Origin: Sphingomonas sp. ERG5
GTDB lineage: Bacteria > Pseudomonadota > Alphaproteobacteria > Sphingomonadales > Sphingomonadaceae
DNA: 64,000 nt
NCBI RefSeq assembly: GCF_000803065.1
Contig: NZ_JSXI01000024.1
Location: forward strand, 186,001-250,000
Direction of reading: 5' to 3'
Translations under genes and position numbers: made by a program
Shown here: piece by piece, positions 27,515-35,966 of the stretch
Numbering within the stretch: position 1 is the stretch's first letter
How the letters are laid out: every line of letters starts with the position of its first letter
Notes under the pieces: model-generated
Seen by the model: only the letters and a program-made list of their open reading frames with translations
The model's database searches: none
Told to the model about the DNA's origin: nothing

Positions 27515-29098
27515 TCACACCATTGCCGGCGCCCAGACCGGCGGACGACGGCGCGCCCAAGGGCGGGCCTGTTCGAGCTCAAAGGCAAGTTCGAGCAATG
27601 TCCGGTCATCGCCCAGCCGCCCGGCAAATTGCACGCCGACCGGCAAGCCATCCTTGGTCCAGTGCAACGGCAGGCTGATCGCCGGGCCGCCGGTCGCATT
27701 TTGCAACATCGAATAATCCGCATAATTGTTCAGCCGAAGCAACAGGATCGGGAATGGCACCGATCCGTTGATCTGGCCGATCGGGACCGGCGGTTTGAGC
27801 AGCACCGGCGTCACCAGGATGTCGATCGTGTCGAACAGTCCGAAATAGGCCCGGCTCTGGGCGTCGATCCGCGCATAGGATCGGGCGACCATTTCATCGG
27901 AAATATCCTCGCTCATTTCGCCCATGCGCAACGTTGCAGGGTCGACCAGCCCTTCCAGGATCCTGGTCCCGAGTGCCGCCATTTCGGGCGGAATGGTCTT
28001 TTTCCGATCTCGCGCACGCGCGGTGTAGATCAGCGTGAAATCTTCGAGAAATGCCTCACCGTCGAACGGCCAGCGGCGTTCATCGACGCGGTGCCCGAGC
28101 GATTCGAGCAGCTTGAGTGTGGACTGAACGCTGCGCACGACCTCGGGATCGGGGGTGTGACCGCCCAGCCCATTCATCACATATCCCACCCGCAACCGTC
28201 GTGCGGGAGGGCCAGTGACGCGGCCAACCGGCGGCAGGACCGCGTCCGCGCCACTCATTTCAAGCAGCGACAGCAAATTGGCGCTGTCGCGTACCGAACG
28301 CGACACGCAGAAGGTCACGCCAAGCCAGCTACTGACATTGATCTTCCCACCGACCATGCTGTGGCCGCCGGCGGTGATCCGGTCGCGTGACGGTTTCAGA
28401 CCGACCAGCCCGCAATTGCTTGCCGGGATGCGCAGCGATCCGGCACCGTCCGAACCATGCGCCATCGGCACGATGCCCGCGGCCACCGCCGCGGCGGCCC
28501 CGCCCGACGATCCTCCCGGCGTACGGCTCAGCTCCCACGGATTACGAGTCACGCCATAGGCACTGGTCTCGGTGGTCGGCAGGATGCCGAATTCCGATCG
28601 CGTCGTGCGGGCAAAGATATTCAGGCCCGATTTTTCGCTGAGCATGATCATCGGATCGCTGCGCTGCTGGATCGGCATCAGCCGGTCGAGCCGCGCGCCG
28701 AAATGGGTGGCGGTGCCCGACACGTCGGCTTCATCCTTGACCATATAGGGCACGCCCGCGAACGGCGCGGTCAGGTCGATCAACGGTGCGCGCTGGCGTG
28801 CGCGATCATAGAGCGTCTGGCTGATACAATTGATTTGCGGTTGCACTGCCTCCGCACGAGCGATCGCGGCGTTGATCGCTTCGAGCGGGGAAATCCTGCG
28901 TGCCTTGATCGCCGCGGCCAGTCCGGTCGCGTCCATATCCGCAAAATCGGCGCCGATCCCACCAGATGCGGCCCCGGCCATGCCGGGAAAGAGTCCGGAC
29001 ACCATACCGGAGATCATCACCGCCGCCCCGGCAGCGCCCGCCTTCTTCAAGAAATCCCGCCGCGCCTGCGGTGAATTCTCGTCCGCTGGTTCTGCCAT
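27515..29098 (-). CDS. Amidase-signature hydrolase with Tat signal
   Basis: A 527-residue protein. The N-terminus has a twin-arginine motif (RRDFLKKAGAAGAAVMISG), so export as a folded protein is likely. The amidase-signature triad is visible: Lys in YMVKDEADVSGT, cis-Ser and catalytic Ser in GGSSGGAAAAVAAG and GSDGAGSLRIPAS. The family hydrolyses amides or peptide amides; GatA is excluded by the export signal and by the absence of gatB/gatC. The substrate is unknown. Its start is divergent from the candidate RiPP locus; amide-bond chemistry on both sides is probably coincidence. Confidence 0.88.
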   Translation of the reverse strand: MAEPADENSPQARRDFLKKAGAAGAAVMISGMVSGLFPGMAGAASGGIGADFADMDATGLAAAIKARRISPLEAINAAIARAEAVQPQINCISQTLYDRARQRAPLIDLTAPFAGVPYMVKDEADVSGTATHFGARLDRLMPIQQRSDPMIMLSEKSGLNIFARTTRSEFGILPTTETSAYGVTRNPWELSRTPGGSSGGAAAAVAAGIVPMAHGSDGAGSLRIPASNCGLVGLKPSRDRITAGGHSMVGGKINVSSWLGVTFCVSRSVRDSANLLSLLEMSGADAVLPPVGRVTGPPARRLRVGYVMNGLGGHTPDPEVVRSVQSTLKLLESLGHRVDERRWPFDGEAFLEDFTLIYTARARDRKKTIPPEMAALGTRILEGLVDPATLRMGEMSEDISDEMVARSYARIDAQSRAYFGLFDTIDILVTPVLLKPPVPIGQINGSVPFPILLLRLNNYADYSMLQNATGGPAISLPLHWTKDGLPVGVQFAGRLGDDRTLLELAFELEQARPWARRRPPVWAPAMV

Positions 29099-29305
29099 GC
29101 CCTATCCTCTCCTGATTTCAATCGGGATATAGAGAATTGATTGCCTTGAAAAGGCCATAATTAGGCCATGAATGTGTCCATCATACCCACAATGAGGCGC
29201 AAATGTGTCTTAATTGCCTTTTTTGCGCAGGCGGCCGCGGCGCTTGAAGAGGCATGCCGTGCGCCTCCTCCGCGAGCGCCATAAGGATATTATGAGGAGC
29301 AGTTG

Positions 29306-29458
29306 ATGGGCGCGGCGCGCTGTGATTCAGCCGCCCACCTTGTACGGAACCGCGCGGAACCCGGTCAGATGCCTGCTTTTTCTCATTACGTCGTGTGGCG
29401 CGATCAGGTCGTCGCAAGCGGATCCAATTGTTGTGGCAACCAGCCGGCAACGCCATAG
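29306..29458 (+). CDS. Small ORF of 50 codons upstream of candidate RiPP precursor
   Basis: The frame begins with ATG at 29306 preceded by GAGGAG at a 7-base distance, a good ribosome site, and ends TAG at 29458, 28 bases before the next small gene. The peptide begins MGAARCDSAAHLVRNRAEPG and contains HYVVWRDQ and a late NCCGNQ motif. I do not recognise it. It could be a leader or regulatory ORF, a second small peptide gene, or chance. The remaining 29099-29305 holds the promoter space of the divergent amidase and no other convincing ORF. Confidence 0.35.
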   Translation: MGAARCDSAAHLVRNRAEPGQMPAFSHYVVWRDQVVASGSNCCGNQPATP

Positions 29459-29477
29459 CCTCTTCAAATAGAAGAGG
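29459..29477 (+). promoter_or_regulatory. Hairpin overlapping the precursor ribosome-binding site
   Basis: CCTCTTC and GAAGAGG form a 7-bp stem with loop AAATA. The 3' arm contains most of the GAAGAGGAG ribosome site of the 51-codon gene that starts at 29487. The structure could hold translation down until something opens it, for example ribosomes finishing the small ORF whose stop (29456-29458) abuts the hairpin. Confidence 0.45.
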
Positions 29478-29486
29478 AGAAAGACA

Positions 29487-29642
29487 ATGAAATCTATCGA
29501 CTCCAAATCCTTGAAGAACCAGTTCGAAGCGCTGGATAAGGCGATCGTGAACACTGGCGCGAAGACAGTCTCCACGATTGCCCGCAAAACGCCCTATGAA
29601 CCCTTTGATGTGTTCACCAGCGGCGGACGTGGCGCCGGCTGA
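29487..29642 (+). CDS. Putative RiPP precursor peptide (51 aa)
   Basis: The peptide starts MKSIDSKSLKNQFEALDKAI, continues through a Thr/Ala/Lys-rich middle, and ends KTPYEPFDVFTSGGRGAG. A GAAGAGGAG ribosome site lies 8 bases before the ATG. It is followed after 34-40 bases by an asparagine-synthetase-like gene, the arrangement seen for lasso-peptide precursors and their cyclases. A leader of about 31 residues with Thr at -2 and core beginning ARKTPYE would place Glu at core position 7, a possible acceptor for an Ala1-Glu7 ring, but this is a guess. No YxxP motif sits in the expected leader position and no McjB-type protease is nearby. The 12-mer GCTGATCTGAAC is repeated at 29638 (over the stop) and 29654. 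Confidence 0.6.
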   Translation: MKSIDSKSLKNQFEALDKAIVNTGAKTVSTIARKTPYEPFDVFTSGGRGAG

Positions 29643-29682
29643 TCTGAACCCCAGCTGATCTGAACAGCGTGGCCGATTGGAA

Positions 29683-31245
29683 ATGCTGACGGCCGATATC
29701 CATTTTTCCGACCTGCATGCGCCTGTCGATATCATCGACGGGCGCATTCTTTTTGGCGCATCGCATATCACACCCTTTCCGCACAGGCTGTTACGGGCGG
29801 TCGTGGTCGATACCGACGACGCCGTGACGGTCGCTTGTCTGGAACGGTTTCGCGACGATCCGGACGGGCTCGATCTTGTTCGCCCGGAACAGGCGCGCGA
29901 CGCCGCCGATCGTCTCGATACCATCCGGTCTCATCTGCTCGACTGGTCGATCCTGACCATCGATCGGGTCAGCGGCCTCATCTCCTATGAAGCGTCACTG
30001 GTCCATTCGGCGCCGGTGTTTTTCCGCACGGCCGCCAGTCATGTCGCGATCGACTGGGATTCCAGCCGATTGCTGCGCGATACCAGCGTATCGATCCATT
30101 GGCCTGTGATGATGGCGCAAATCGCTGGAATGCTGGCCTATACGCCACAAACGCCGATCGCCGGTCTGTATCGCTCGCTCGCTGGCGCAACGCTCACCAT
30201 CCACGGCGCAACTGTCGATGCGCGCTTGCCCGAGGCAATGGCCATGCCGGGCGCACAGGATCTGTTGCAGGACCAATCGGCCGAAGACCTGCTTTACGAA
30301 ACGGTGCTGCTGCTGATGGCAGCGCGCGATTTCGATTCCGAACGGACGGCGGTCGAACTCAGTGGCGGGATGGATTCCGCGCTGATCGCACTTGCCGCCG
30401 CCGACATATCCGGACCGGGGCTGCTCAGTTACGGCGCGCAATTTCGCGGCGCGATGGGGGATGCCCAGCGCAGCCGGCGCGACTTGCTGTGCCGTCGCGG
30501 ACAGTTTGAGGACATCGTCGTGCCGGCGAATCGCTTCCCGCCCTTCGGCCCGGGGAGCGCGCGCCGCACGCCCTTCGGCGTCTGGCCGCAGGACGAGAAT
30601 TACCCGGAACTCTTCGAAGCGATTTTCGACATGCTCGCGCGTGCCGGAATCGATACGTTGGCCAGCGGCTTCGGCGGGGATGAATTATACGCGGTATATA
30701 CCGGCGAAGAAGCGCCTGATGACGGATCGAGCGCCGCGACCTGCTTCGCGTATCTCACCGAGCGTGGTCGTCACCTTGCCCTGCAAGGCGGTGCGCCAAG
30801 GCCGCAGATCGTGCTCGCGGAAACCAGTCTTCTCGCAACCGCGGCGCGGTCGCAGCGCTTGTTGCGGCGGGGTATCTGGCCGATCTATCCGTACATCAAT
30901 CCGATCCTGGCGCGCTTCGTCGCCAGCCTGCCATGGGAATATCGCCGTGATCGCACGGTGCTGCGCCGTGCCCTGACGGATCGGCTGGGCGATCCCGTTT
31001 TCCAGCGTGATTATGCGAAGGAGAGCTTCCGCGAAGTGGCGATACGCGGGCTTGTCGAGAACCGTGATTATCTGCAATCGGTACTGTCGAGATCGGCTGT
31101 GCTTGATCCGGACCTCATTCACCGCGATCGAATATCGGCAACGCTGGCGAGCGACATCGAATCGCTGTCGGACGCCGATTTCGGGTTTGTTTTCCGCGTC
31201 CTGGCAATCTGCTGCTTTTTCGACGCAGGAGATCAGGAGCTGTGA
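29683..31245 (+). CDS. Asparagine-synthetase-like ATP-dependent amide ligase (lasso-cyclase type)
   Basis: About 520 residues; ATG 29683 is chosen, with an in-frame TTG at 29677. The N-terminal half has the asparagine-synthase fold (DRVSGLISYEASLVHSAPVFF) but lacks the catalytic N-terminal Cys, so it is not a glutaminase. The C-terminal half carries the PP-loop VELSGGMDSALIALA (about residue 230), which adenylates a carboxylate, then SGFGGDELYAVY and an IYPYINPILARFVASLPWEY motif. McjC-type lasso cyclases have this architecture. Paired with the small upstream peptide gene, the likely job is closing an amide bond in that peptide. Its 3' end overlaps the opposing SnoaL-like gene by 13 bp. Confidence 0.78.
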   Translation: MLTADIHFSDLHAPVDIIDGRILFGASHITPFPHRLLRAVVVDTDDAVTVACLERFRDDPDGLDLVRPEQARDAADRLDTIRSHLLDWSILTIDRVSGLISYEASLVHSAPVFFRTAASHVAIDWDSSRLLRDTSVSIHWPVMMAQIAGMLAYTPQTPIAGLYRSLAGATLTIHGATVDARLPEAMAMPGAQDLLQDQSAEDLLYETVLLLMAARDFDSERTAVELSGGMDSALIALAAADISGPGLLSYGAQFRGAMGDAQRSRRDLLCRRGQFEDIVVPANRFPPFGPGSARRTPFGVWPQDENYPELFEAIFDMLARAGIDTLASGFGGDELYAVYTGEEAPDDGSSAATCFAYLTERGRHLALQGGAPRPQIVLAETSLLATAARSQRLLRRGIWPIYPYINPILARFVASLPWEYRRDRTVLRRALTDRLGDPVFQRDYAKESFREVAIRGLVENRDYLQSVLSRSAVLDPDLIHRDRISATLASDIESLSDADFGFVFRVLAICCFFDAGDQEL

Positions 31246-31664
31246 TCGGCGATGATCAGCCACCCCTTCTTTGCCTGTCGCTCGAACACCAGCGAGGTCG
31301 GGCCGGACTGATCTTTCTCGCCCTCGAACTTCAAGCGATAGCGCGCGATCAGCAGCGCATGGTTTGCATCGAGCAAGCGAAAGTCGAGTTGTTCGAACGA
31401 CAAGGTGCCCCGCTTGGCGCCCGCCACGAAACGCGGCGCATAGCGCGCCATGATATCCTTGCGCCCGCGCACCAGGCCATTGCTCGCAACGAAGCTCGCC
31501 TGATCCGCATAGATCGCGGTGAAACGCACCAGATCGCCCTGGTTCCAGCCCGCCGCACTATCGCCCATCGCCGCCATCACCTCGGCGCGGACTTCCTCGG
31601 CCGGCGTGGCGGTTTGCGGCGCGACCAGCATGACCGCGGCCAATCCAAATGCTGCCTTGATCAT
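31233..31664 (-). CDS. Exported SnoaL/DUF4440-like (NTF2-fold) protein
   Basis: A 143-residue protein with a signal peptide (AAFGLAAVMLVAPQTATPAEE) and an NTF2-like body: AGWNQGDLVRFTAIYADQASF, then GRKDIMARYAPRF, ending in KKGWLIIADHSS. The family includes many small hydrolase- or isomerase-like proteins, most without a known substrate. ATG 31664 has GGAGGAG 6 bases upstream. Its last 13 bases overlap the end of the asparagine-synthetase-like gene on the other strand. Confidence 0.8.
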   Translation of the reverse strand: MIKAAFGLAAVMLVAPQTATPAEEVRAEVMAAMGDSAAGWNQGDLVRFTAIYADQASFVASNGLVRGRKDIMARYAPRFVAGAKRGTLSFEQLDFRLLDANHALLIARYRLKFEGEKDQSGPTSLVFERQAKKGWLIIADHSS

Positions 31665-31901
31665 GATCGCTCCTCCAACCAGCCTTGTGACCGGCCAGCA
31701 TAGTCCGGCGATCACGCCAAGTCATTGGCGCTCCGTCCCGCTTTTTGGCACAGCGCGCGAAGCAGTCCGCGATTGGCCAACGCAGTTCCGCCGCCTACAG
31801 CGCGTGGCATGATCCGTGCTTCGCGTTGCGGATCATCAATATCAGGAAGACAAAATGCCGCGCCGACCAATTCGCCCGACACACCTTCTGGACCACTCGG
31901 C

Positions 31902-32516
31902 ATGACCGGGGCGATTGGCGGCATCATCCCGATCGCCAGCATCGCCGCCTACGGCCTGTTCGGCGCGGCCTTGCTTGCGCTGGCGGAGCGGCTGATCCCG
32001 GTCGTCCCCTCCTATGGCCTGTTCATTTTCCTCGGCAGTTCGATGGTCGTCACGCCGGTCGACCTCATCCCGCTGATCATCGCCACCACCCTCGCCTCCT
32101 CGCTCGGCGCGGTGTGCTGGTACGGCCTTGGCCATGCGCTGGGTGAGGAACGCACGCACACTCTGGTCAGGCGTTTCGGTCGTTACGTCTGGTTGCGCGA
32201 ACCGGTCTATCTCTCGCTGTCCGATCGTTATAGCCGCAACGCGTTTGTCGCCACTTTCGTCGGGCAGACGATTCCGGTCGTGCGCGTCTATCTTTCGCTC
32301 CCCGCCGGCATCCTGGCCTTGCCGCTGATCACCTTCACGCTGGCGGTCGTGTTGGGCAGCGGGTTGTGGGTCGGCGCATTCACCAGCCTCGGTTATGGCC
32401 TGCATGTGCTGGGCTGGAACCCGTGGATCGCAACTCTGGTCGCGGTCTGCGTGCTGGTCGTCCTCGAATGCGGAATTCTGTGGCTCGTGCGGCGGCGCAA
32501 GGATGCGCCAGCCTAG
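31902..32516 (+). CDS. DedA/SNARE-associated family membrane protein
   Basis: A 204-residue protein with about five hydrophobic segments. It has the DedA-type pattern ALAERLIPVVPSYGLFIFLG, the cytoplasmic stretch WYGLGHALGEERTHTLVRRFG, and the conserved VGQTIPVVRVYLSLPAGIL (family motif F-x-R-x-x-P-x-x-R, here as a variant). Members are polytopic inner-membrane proteins linked to lipid carrier recycling and envelope homeostasis. The start at 31902 is chosen because the upstream part of the frame is not hydrophobic or conserved-looking. Confidence 0.78.
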   Translation: MTGAIGGIIPIASIAAYGLFGAALLALAERLIPVVPSYGLFIFLGSSMVVTPVDLIPLIIATTLASSLGAVCWYGLGHALGEERTHTLVRRFGRYVWLREPVYLSLSDRYSRNAFVATFVGQTIPVVRVYLSLPAGILALPLITFTLAVVLGSGLWVGAFTSLGYGLHVLGWNPWIATLVAVCVLVVLECGILWLVRRRKDAPA

Positions 32517-32628
32517 CGTGAGCGCGATTCAATCCCGCCACCCGTCATGACAGAGTGGCGCCGGAAGAAAGCGAAAAATCTCCGTCCCGCTCTTTCACAT
32601 GACTGATCATTATCGAATGATGCCGAAT

Positions 32629-32803
32629 CACCTGTTCCGGCAATAACAGGTCCTTTTTTCACCTGTTACCGACCTGTTTTTCACCTGTTATTCAATAACA
32701 GGTGAAATCGTCATAACACTTTGAAAAATAAACCTGAATTGGCAAGGGAAACCGACTTGGCCGGGGAAGAAAAAATGATCCCCCGATAACAGGCCATAAC
32801 AGG
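32629..32803. repeat. Cluster of eight CCTGTTA / TAACAGG repeats
   Basis: The heptamer family CCTGTTA (or its complement) occurs at about 32630, 32644, 32661, 32672, 32682, 32696, 32786 and 32796, in both orientations. Two copies make the odd palindrome CACCTGTTATT-C-AATAACAGGTG at 32682-32704. The block is AT-rich compared with its surroundings and fills the 297-base gap between the convergent dedA and GGDEF-EAL genes. Spacing is irregular (about 10-17 bases), so it is not a CRISPR; it looks more like a multi-site protein-binding region or clustered terminator-like hairpins. Confidence 0.7.
32630..32659 (+). terminator. Terminator-like hairpin after dedA-type gene
   Basis: ACCTGTT and AACAGGT form a 7-bp stem around CCGGCAAT, followed by CC and six T. 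It lies about 114 bases after the dedA-type stop and is built from the first two copies of the repeat family. Confidence 0.5.
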
Positions 32804-32813
32804 CGAGGATGGC

Positions 32814-34802
32814 CTAGGAATCGCCTGCGACCAGCCGCATCAGCGTGGCGACATCCACCGGCTCCGAACACAGGAAGCCCTGATAATATTGGCATCCCTC
32901 CTTCGCCAGCAGGTCGAGCTGCTCCACCGTCTCGACCCCCTCGGCAATCACCGACAGGCCGAGCGAGCGCGCCATGTCGATCACGCCGCGCACCACCACC
33001 CGGTCGCGCGGGGTGCCGGTGATGTCCTGCGACAGCTTCTTGTCGATCTTGAGATAATCGAGCGGCAATGACTTGAGATAGGCCAGGCTCGAATAGCCCG
33101 TGCCGAAATCGTCGATCGCGATCCGGCATCCGGCGCTGCGCAGCGTTGCCAGCAAGGTCGCGGCAATGCCAAGATCCTCGATCAGCCCGCTTTCGGTGAT
33201 CTCCAGCGTCAGGCGGTTGCGCGGAAAACCGCTCGCATCGATCCGGTCGAGGAACAGATCGGCAAAGCCAGGCCGCGCGATATCCCCGGCGGTCAGGTTG
33301 AGCGACAGTCGCAGGCCGGCGAGCGCTGCAGGCCATGCCGCCGCGCGCGCCATCACGATGCGCTGGATATGGTCCGACAGCCCGATCTCCAGATCGGCCC
33401 GCGCCGCCGCCGCGAACAGCGCATCGGCACCGATCATGCCGAGCGTCGCATGATCCCAACGCGCCAGCGCCTCGACCCCGACGATCGCGCCGGTCGATGC
33501 CGACACCTGTGGCTGGTACAGGATGTCGATATCGCCCTGATCGATCGCCTGGCGCAATTCCGCCGCCAGCCGGTCTACCGGGGCATCGTCCTCGCCCGCC
33601 TCGGCGACGCGCACCGTCGCACTGTCGGATGCCTTGGCATCGGCCAGCGCTTCGCTTGCCCGGCGTAGCAAGGTCGCTGCGCTATCCTCGTCGCCACGCT
33701 CCGCCATGCCGATCCGACAGCCCAATACCGCAATCGAATCACCGACCACGAACGGCCGTGCGAGCGCGCTGGCGACATGCTCGACCGCCAGGTCGATGCG
33801 CTCGCGAGAGGCTTCGCTCGCGATGAGATATTCCGAACCGCCCATCCGGGCGACCAGCACGCCACGTTCCAGCGTCTCGCGCGCAATCTCCTCGATCCGG
33901 CGATAGGCGGCGCGCAGCAAACCATCGCCCGCCGCGCGGCCATAAGCGGTGTTGACCACCTCGAACCGGTTGAGCGCGATCAGCAGCACGGTCAGCGTCC
34001 CGCCAGCCGATTGCCCAAGTCGACGGTCGATCCAGCGCCGTGCCCCACCCGCATCGCGCACGCCGGCCAACGCCTCACGCATCGCCGCGACAGAATCAGG
34101 CGCCGAACCGAGCGGCTCGACCAGCGCATCGATTCGCCTGGCTTTCTCGTCATGCTGCAAATGCTGCACGACGCGGCCGATGCTGCTCAGGTCATGGGCG
34201 AAAGCGGTGGCATGACGCGTGCTCGACAGCCGGCGCAGCGCCGTCAGCGCCGCGCGGCGTTCGGGCAGGTCGAGCGTGCGCAGCAGGGCGCGCGGTGACG
34301 GCTCCTCATCGATCTCGAGCAGCCGGGCAAAGGCCGGCGTCAACACGACCGAGCGATTGCGCAGATCGAGCCGCCAGCCCAGCGGGTCGGGCGGTGCGCT
34401 CGCCTGCCACTCGCCCGCCATGCGTTCGGCATGGCGCGCCGCGAAGCGCAACGCCTGAGTGAACTCGGTATCGCTGAACGAACTGGCGAGGAAATGTGTC
34501 GCGCCGGCATCGTAGAAGCGCCCGATCGCATCGACATCGCCGCGCGATACCAGCACGAGCATCGCGCCGCCGTTCGAGCCGATCACGCCGCTCAACGCCT
34601 GTGCCGCGTCGAGCCCTTCATTCAGCGATCCGCGCGCATCGACCACCGCGACCGGCGCGCCACTGCCGAGGAAACGCCGCGCCACGCCCGCACCGCGCCG
34701 CGCCGCCACGACTTGCCATCCGGCGGCAACGGCGATCGCGGCAAGTTCGTCGCGCTGGCGGAACGACAGGATGAAGAGCGGCGCGGGCGATGTATCGATC
34801 AC
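32814..34802 (-). CDS. Receiver-like/GGDEF/EAL signalling protein
   Basis: A 662-residue protein. Residues about 1-130 resemble a degenerate response-regulator receiver fold (VAVVDARGSLNEG, GATHFLASSFSDTEF), followed by a PAS-like stretch with GWRLDLRNRSVVLTPAFARLLEI. The GGDEF domain (about 255-410) reads MGGSEYL in place of GGDEF, so cyclase activity is doubtful. The EAL domain (about 430-650) keeps GVEALARWDH, LTLEITES, DDFGTGYSSLAYLKSLPLDYLKID and EGVET and should be an active phosphodiesterase. No signal peptide, so cytoplasmic. It is divergent from moaA. Confidence 0.9.
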   Translation of the reverse strand: MIDTSPAPLFILSFRQRDELAAIAVAAGWQVVAARRGAGVARRFLGSGAPVAVVDARGSLNEGLDAAQALSGVIGSNGGAMLVLVSRGDVDAIGRFYDAGATHFLASSFSDTEFTQALRFAARHAERMAGEWQASAPPDPLGWRLDLRNRSVVLTPAFARLLEIDEEPSPRALLRTLDLPERRAALTALRRLSSTRHATAFAHDLSSIGRVVQHLQHDEKARRIDALVEPLGSAPDSVAAMREALAGVRDAGGARRWIDRRLGQSAGGTLTVLLIALNRFEVVNTAYGRAAGDGLLRAAYRRIEEIARETLERGVLVARMGGSEYLIASEASRERIDLAVEHVASALARPFVVGDSIAVLGCRIGMAERGDEDSAATLLRRASEALADAKASDSATVRVAEAGEDDAPVDRLAAELRQAIDQGDIDILYQPQVSASTGAIVGVEALARWDHATLGMIGADALFAAAARADLEIGLSDHIQRIVMARAAAWPAALAGLRLSLNLTAGDIARPGFADLFLDRIDASGFPRNRLTLEITESGLIEDLGIAATLLATLRSAGCRIAIDDFGTGYSSLAYLKSLPLDYLKIDKKLSQDITGTPRDRVVVRGVIDMARSLGLSVIAEGVETVEQLDLLAKEGCQYYQGFLCSEPVDVATLMRLVAGDS

Positions 34803-34970
34803 AGCACGCCCTTTCCCTTCATGCCGCGCCTGTTCGCGGTGCCATCCGCTCTTTCCGATGTTTGCACCGGAAGAACAAGGCTTCGCCGAGCATTACTCCA
34901 CGCTTCCTGCACAGGCGATAAACAGCGAACGCCCTTGTTCCCGGCCCGACGAAGGCTTAGCTCTTGCACC

Positions 34971-35966
34971 ATGACATGCGCGCCCGCCCTGAAGGACCGC
35001 CACGGCCGCACGATCAGCTATTTGCGGATCTCGGTCACCGATCGCTGCGACTTGCGCTGCCGCTATTGCATGGCCGAGCACATGACGTTCCTGCCCAGGG
35101 CAGCGCTGCTTAGCCTCGACGAAATCGCAGTGATCGCCGAACGCTTCATCGCGCGCGGCATCACCAAGATTCGCCTGACCGGCGGCGAACCACTGGTACG
35201 GCGCGATGTCGGCGATCTGGTCACGCGGCTCGGCCGGCATGTCGGGGCCGGCCTTGACGAGCTGACCATGACCACCAACGGCAACCACCTTGCCGACCAT
35301 GCCCGGGCGCTGGTCGATGCCGGGATGCGCCGCGTCAATGTCAGCCTCGACAGCCGCGACCCCGAGCTGTTCCGCCACATCACCCGCCATGGCGACGTTG
35401 CGCGCGTGATCGACGGGATCTTCGCCGCGCGCGATGCCGGGCTCGCGGTCAAGATCAACATGGTCGCGCTGAAGGGCTGGAACGAACGCGAGATCGCCCC
35501 GATGCTTGCCTGGTGCCGCGACGAAGGGCTCGACCTGACCCTGATCGAGACGATGCCGCTCGGCCTGGTCGACGAGGACCGCACTGATCGCTTCCTGCCG
35601 CTGACCGCTGTGATGGATGAATTGAAGGCGCAATTCCCGCTGGTCCGCGATTCGCACGACAGCGGCGGCCCGGCGCGCTACTGGCGTATCGCCGAGAGCG
35701 ACACGCGGCTCGGCCTCATTTCGCCGCTCACCGCCAATTTCTGCGACACCTGCAACCGTGTTCGCCTGACCACAGAGGGCATTCTCTACACTTGCCTCGG
35801 CCATGACGATCGGGTCGATCTGAAGGCGGTCCTGCGCGCCGATGGCGTGGCGGGCCTTGACGCGGCGCTCGATGCGGCATTGCTGTCCAAGCCCGCACGG
35901 CATGATTTCGACATCGCCGCCGCCACGCCCGCCGTCGCGCGGCATATGAGCGTCACCGGCGGATGA
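34971..35966 (+). CDS. moaA: GTP 3',8-cyclase MoaA (molybdenum cofactor biosynthesis)
   Basis: A 331-residue radical-SAM enzyme. The N-terminal cluster CDLRCRYCMAEHM is the CxxxCxxC SAM site and RLTGGEPLVRRD follows. The C-terminal cluster NFCDTCNRVRLTTEG...YTCLG binds GTP. The first molybdopterin step makes cyclic pyranopterin from GTP. The C-terminal double Gly (SVTGG), needed for activity in MoaA, is present. The ATG at 34971 gives the standard N-terminus. The stop overlaps the nadK start by four bases (ATGA), so the two are coupled. Confidence 0.95.
   Translation: MTCAPALKDRHGRTISYLRISVTDRCDLRCRYCMAEHMTFLPRAALLSLDEIAVIAERFIARGITKIRLTGGEPLVRRDVGDLVTRLGRHVGAGLDELTMTTNGNHLADHARALVDAGMRRVNVSLDSRDPELFRHITRHGDVARVIDGIFAARDAGLAVKINMVALKGWNEREIAPMLAWCRDEGLDLTLIETMPLGLVDEDRTDRFLPLTAVMDELKAQFPLVRDSHDSGGPARYWRIAESDTRLGLISPLTANFCDTCNRVRLTTEGILYTCLGHDDRVDLKAVLRADGVAGLDAALDAALLSKPARHDFDIAAATPAVARHMSVTGG

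Noticed and set aside
29487..29642. Calling the small peptide a confirmed lasso-peptide precursor
   Set aside because: No YxxP leader motif in the usual position, no McjB or transporter gene nearby, and the proposed Ala1-Glu7 ring is only one of several ways to read it. Kept as a candidate RiPP precursor only.
32629..32803. CRISPR array
   Set aside because: Repeat units are only 7-9 bases, in both orientations and with spacing of about 10-17 bases and one large gap; no cas genes are present.
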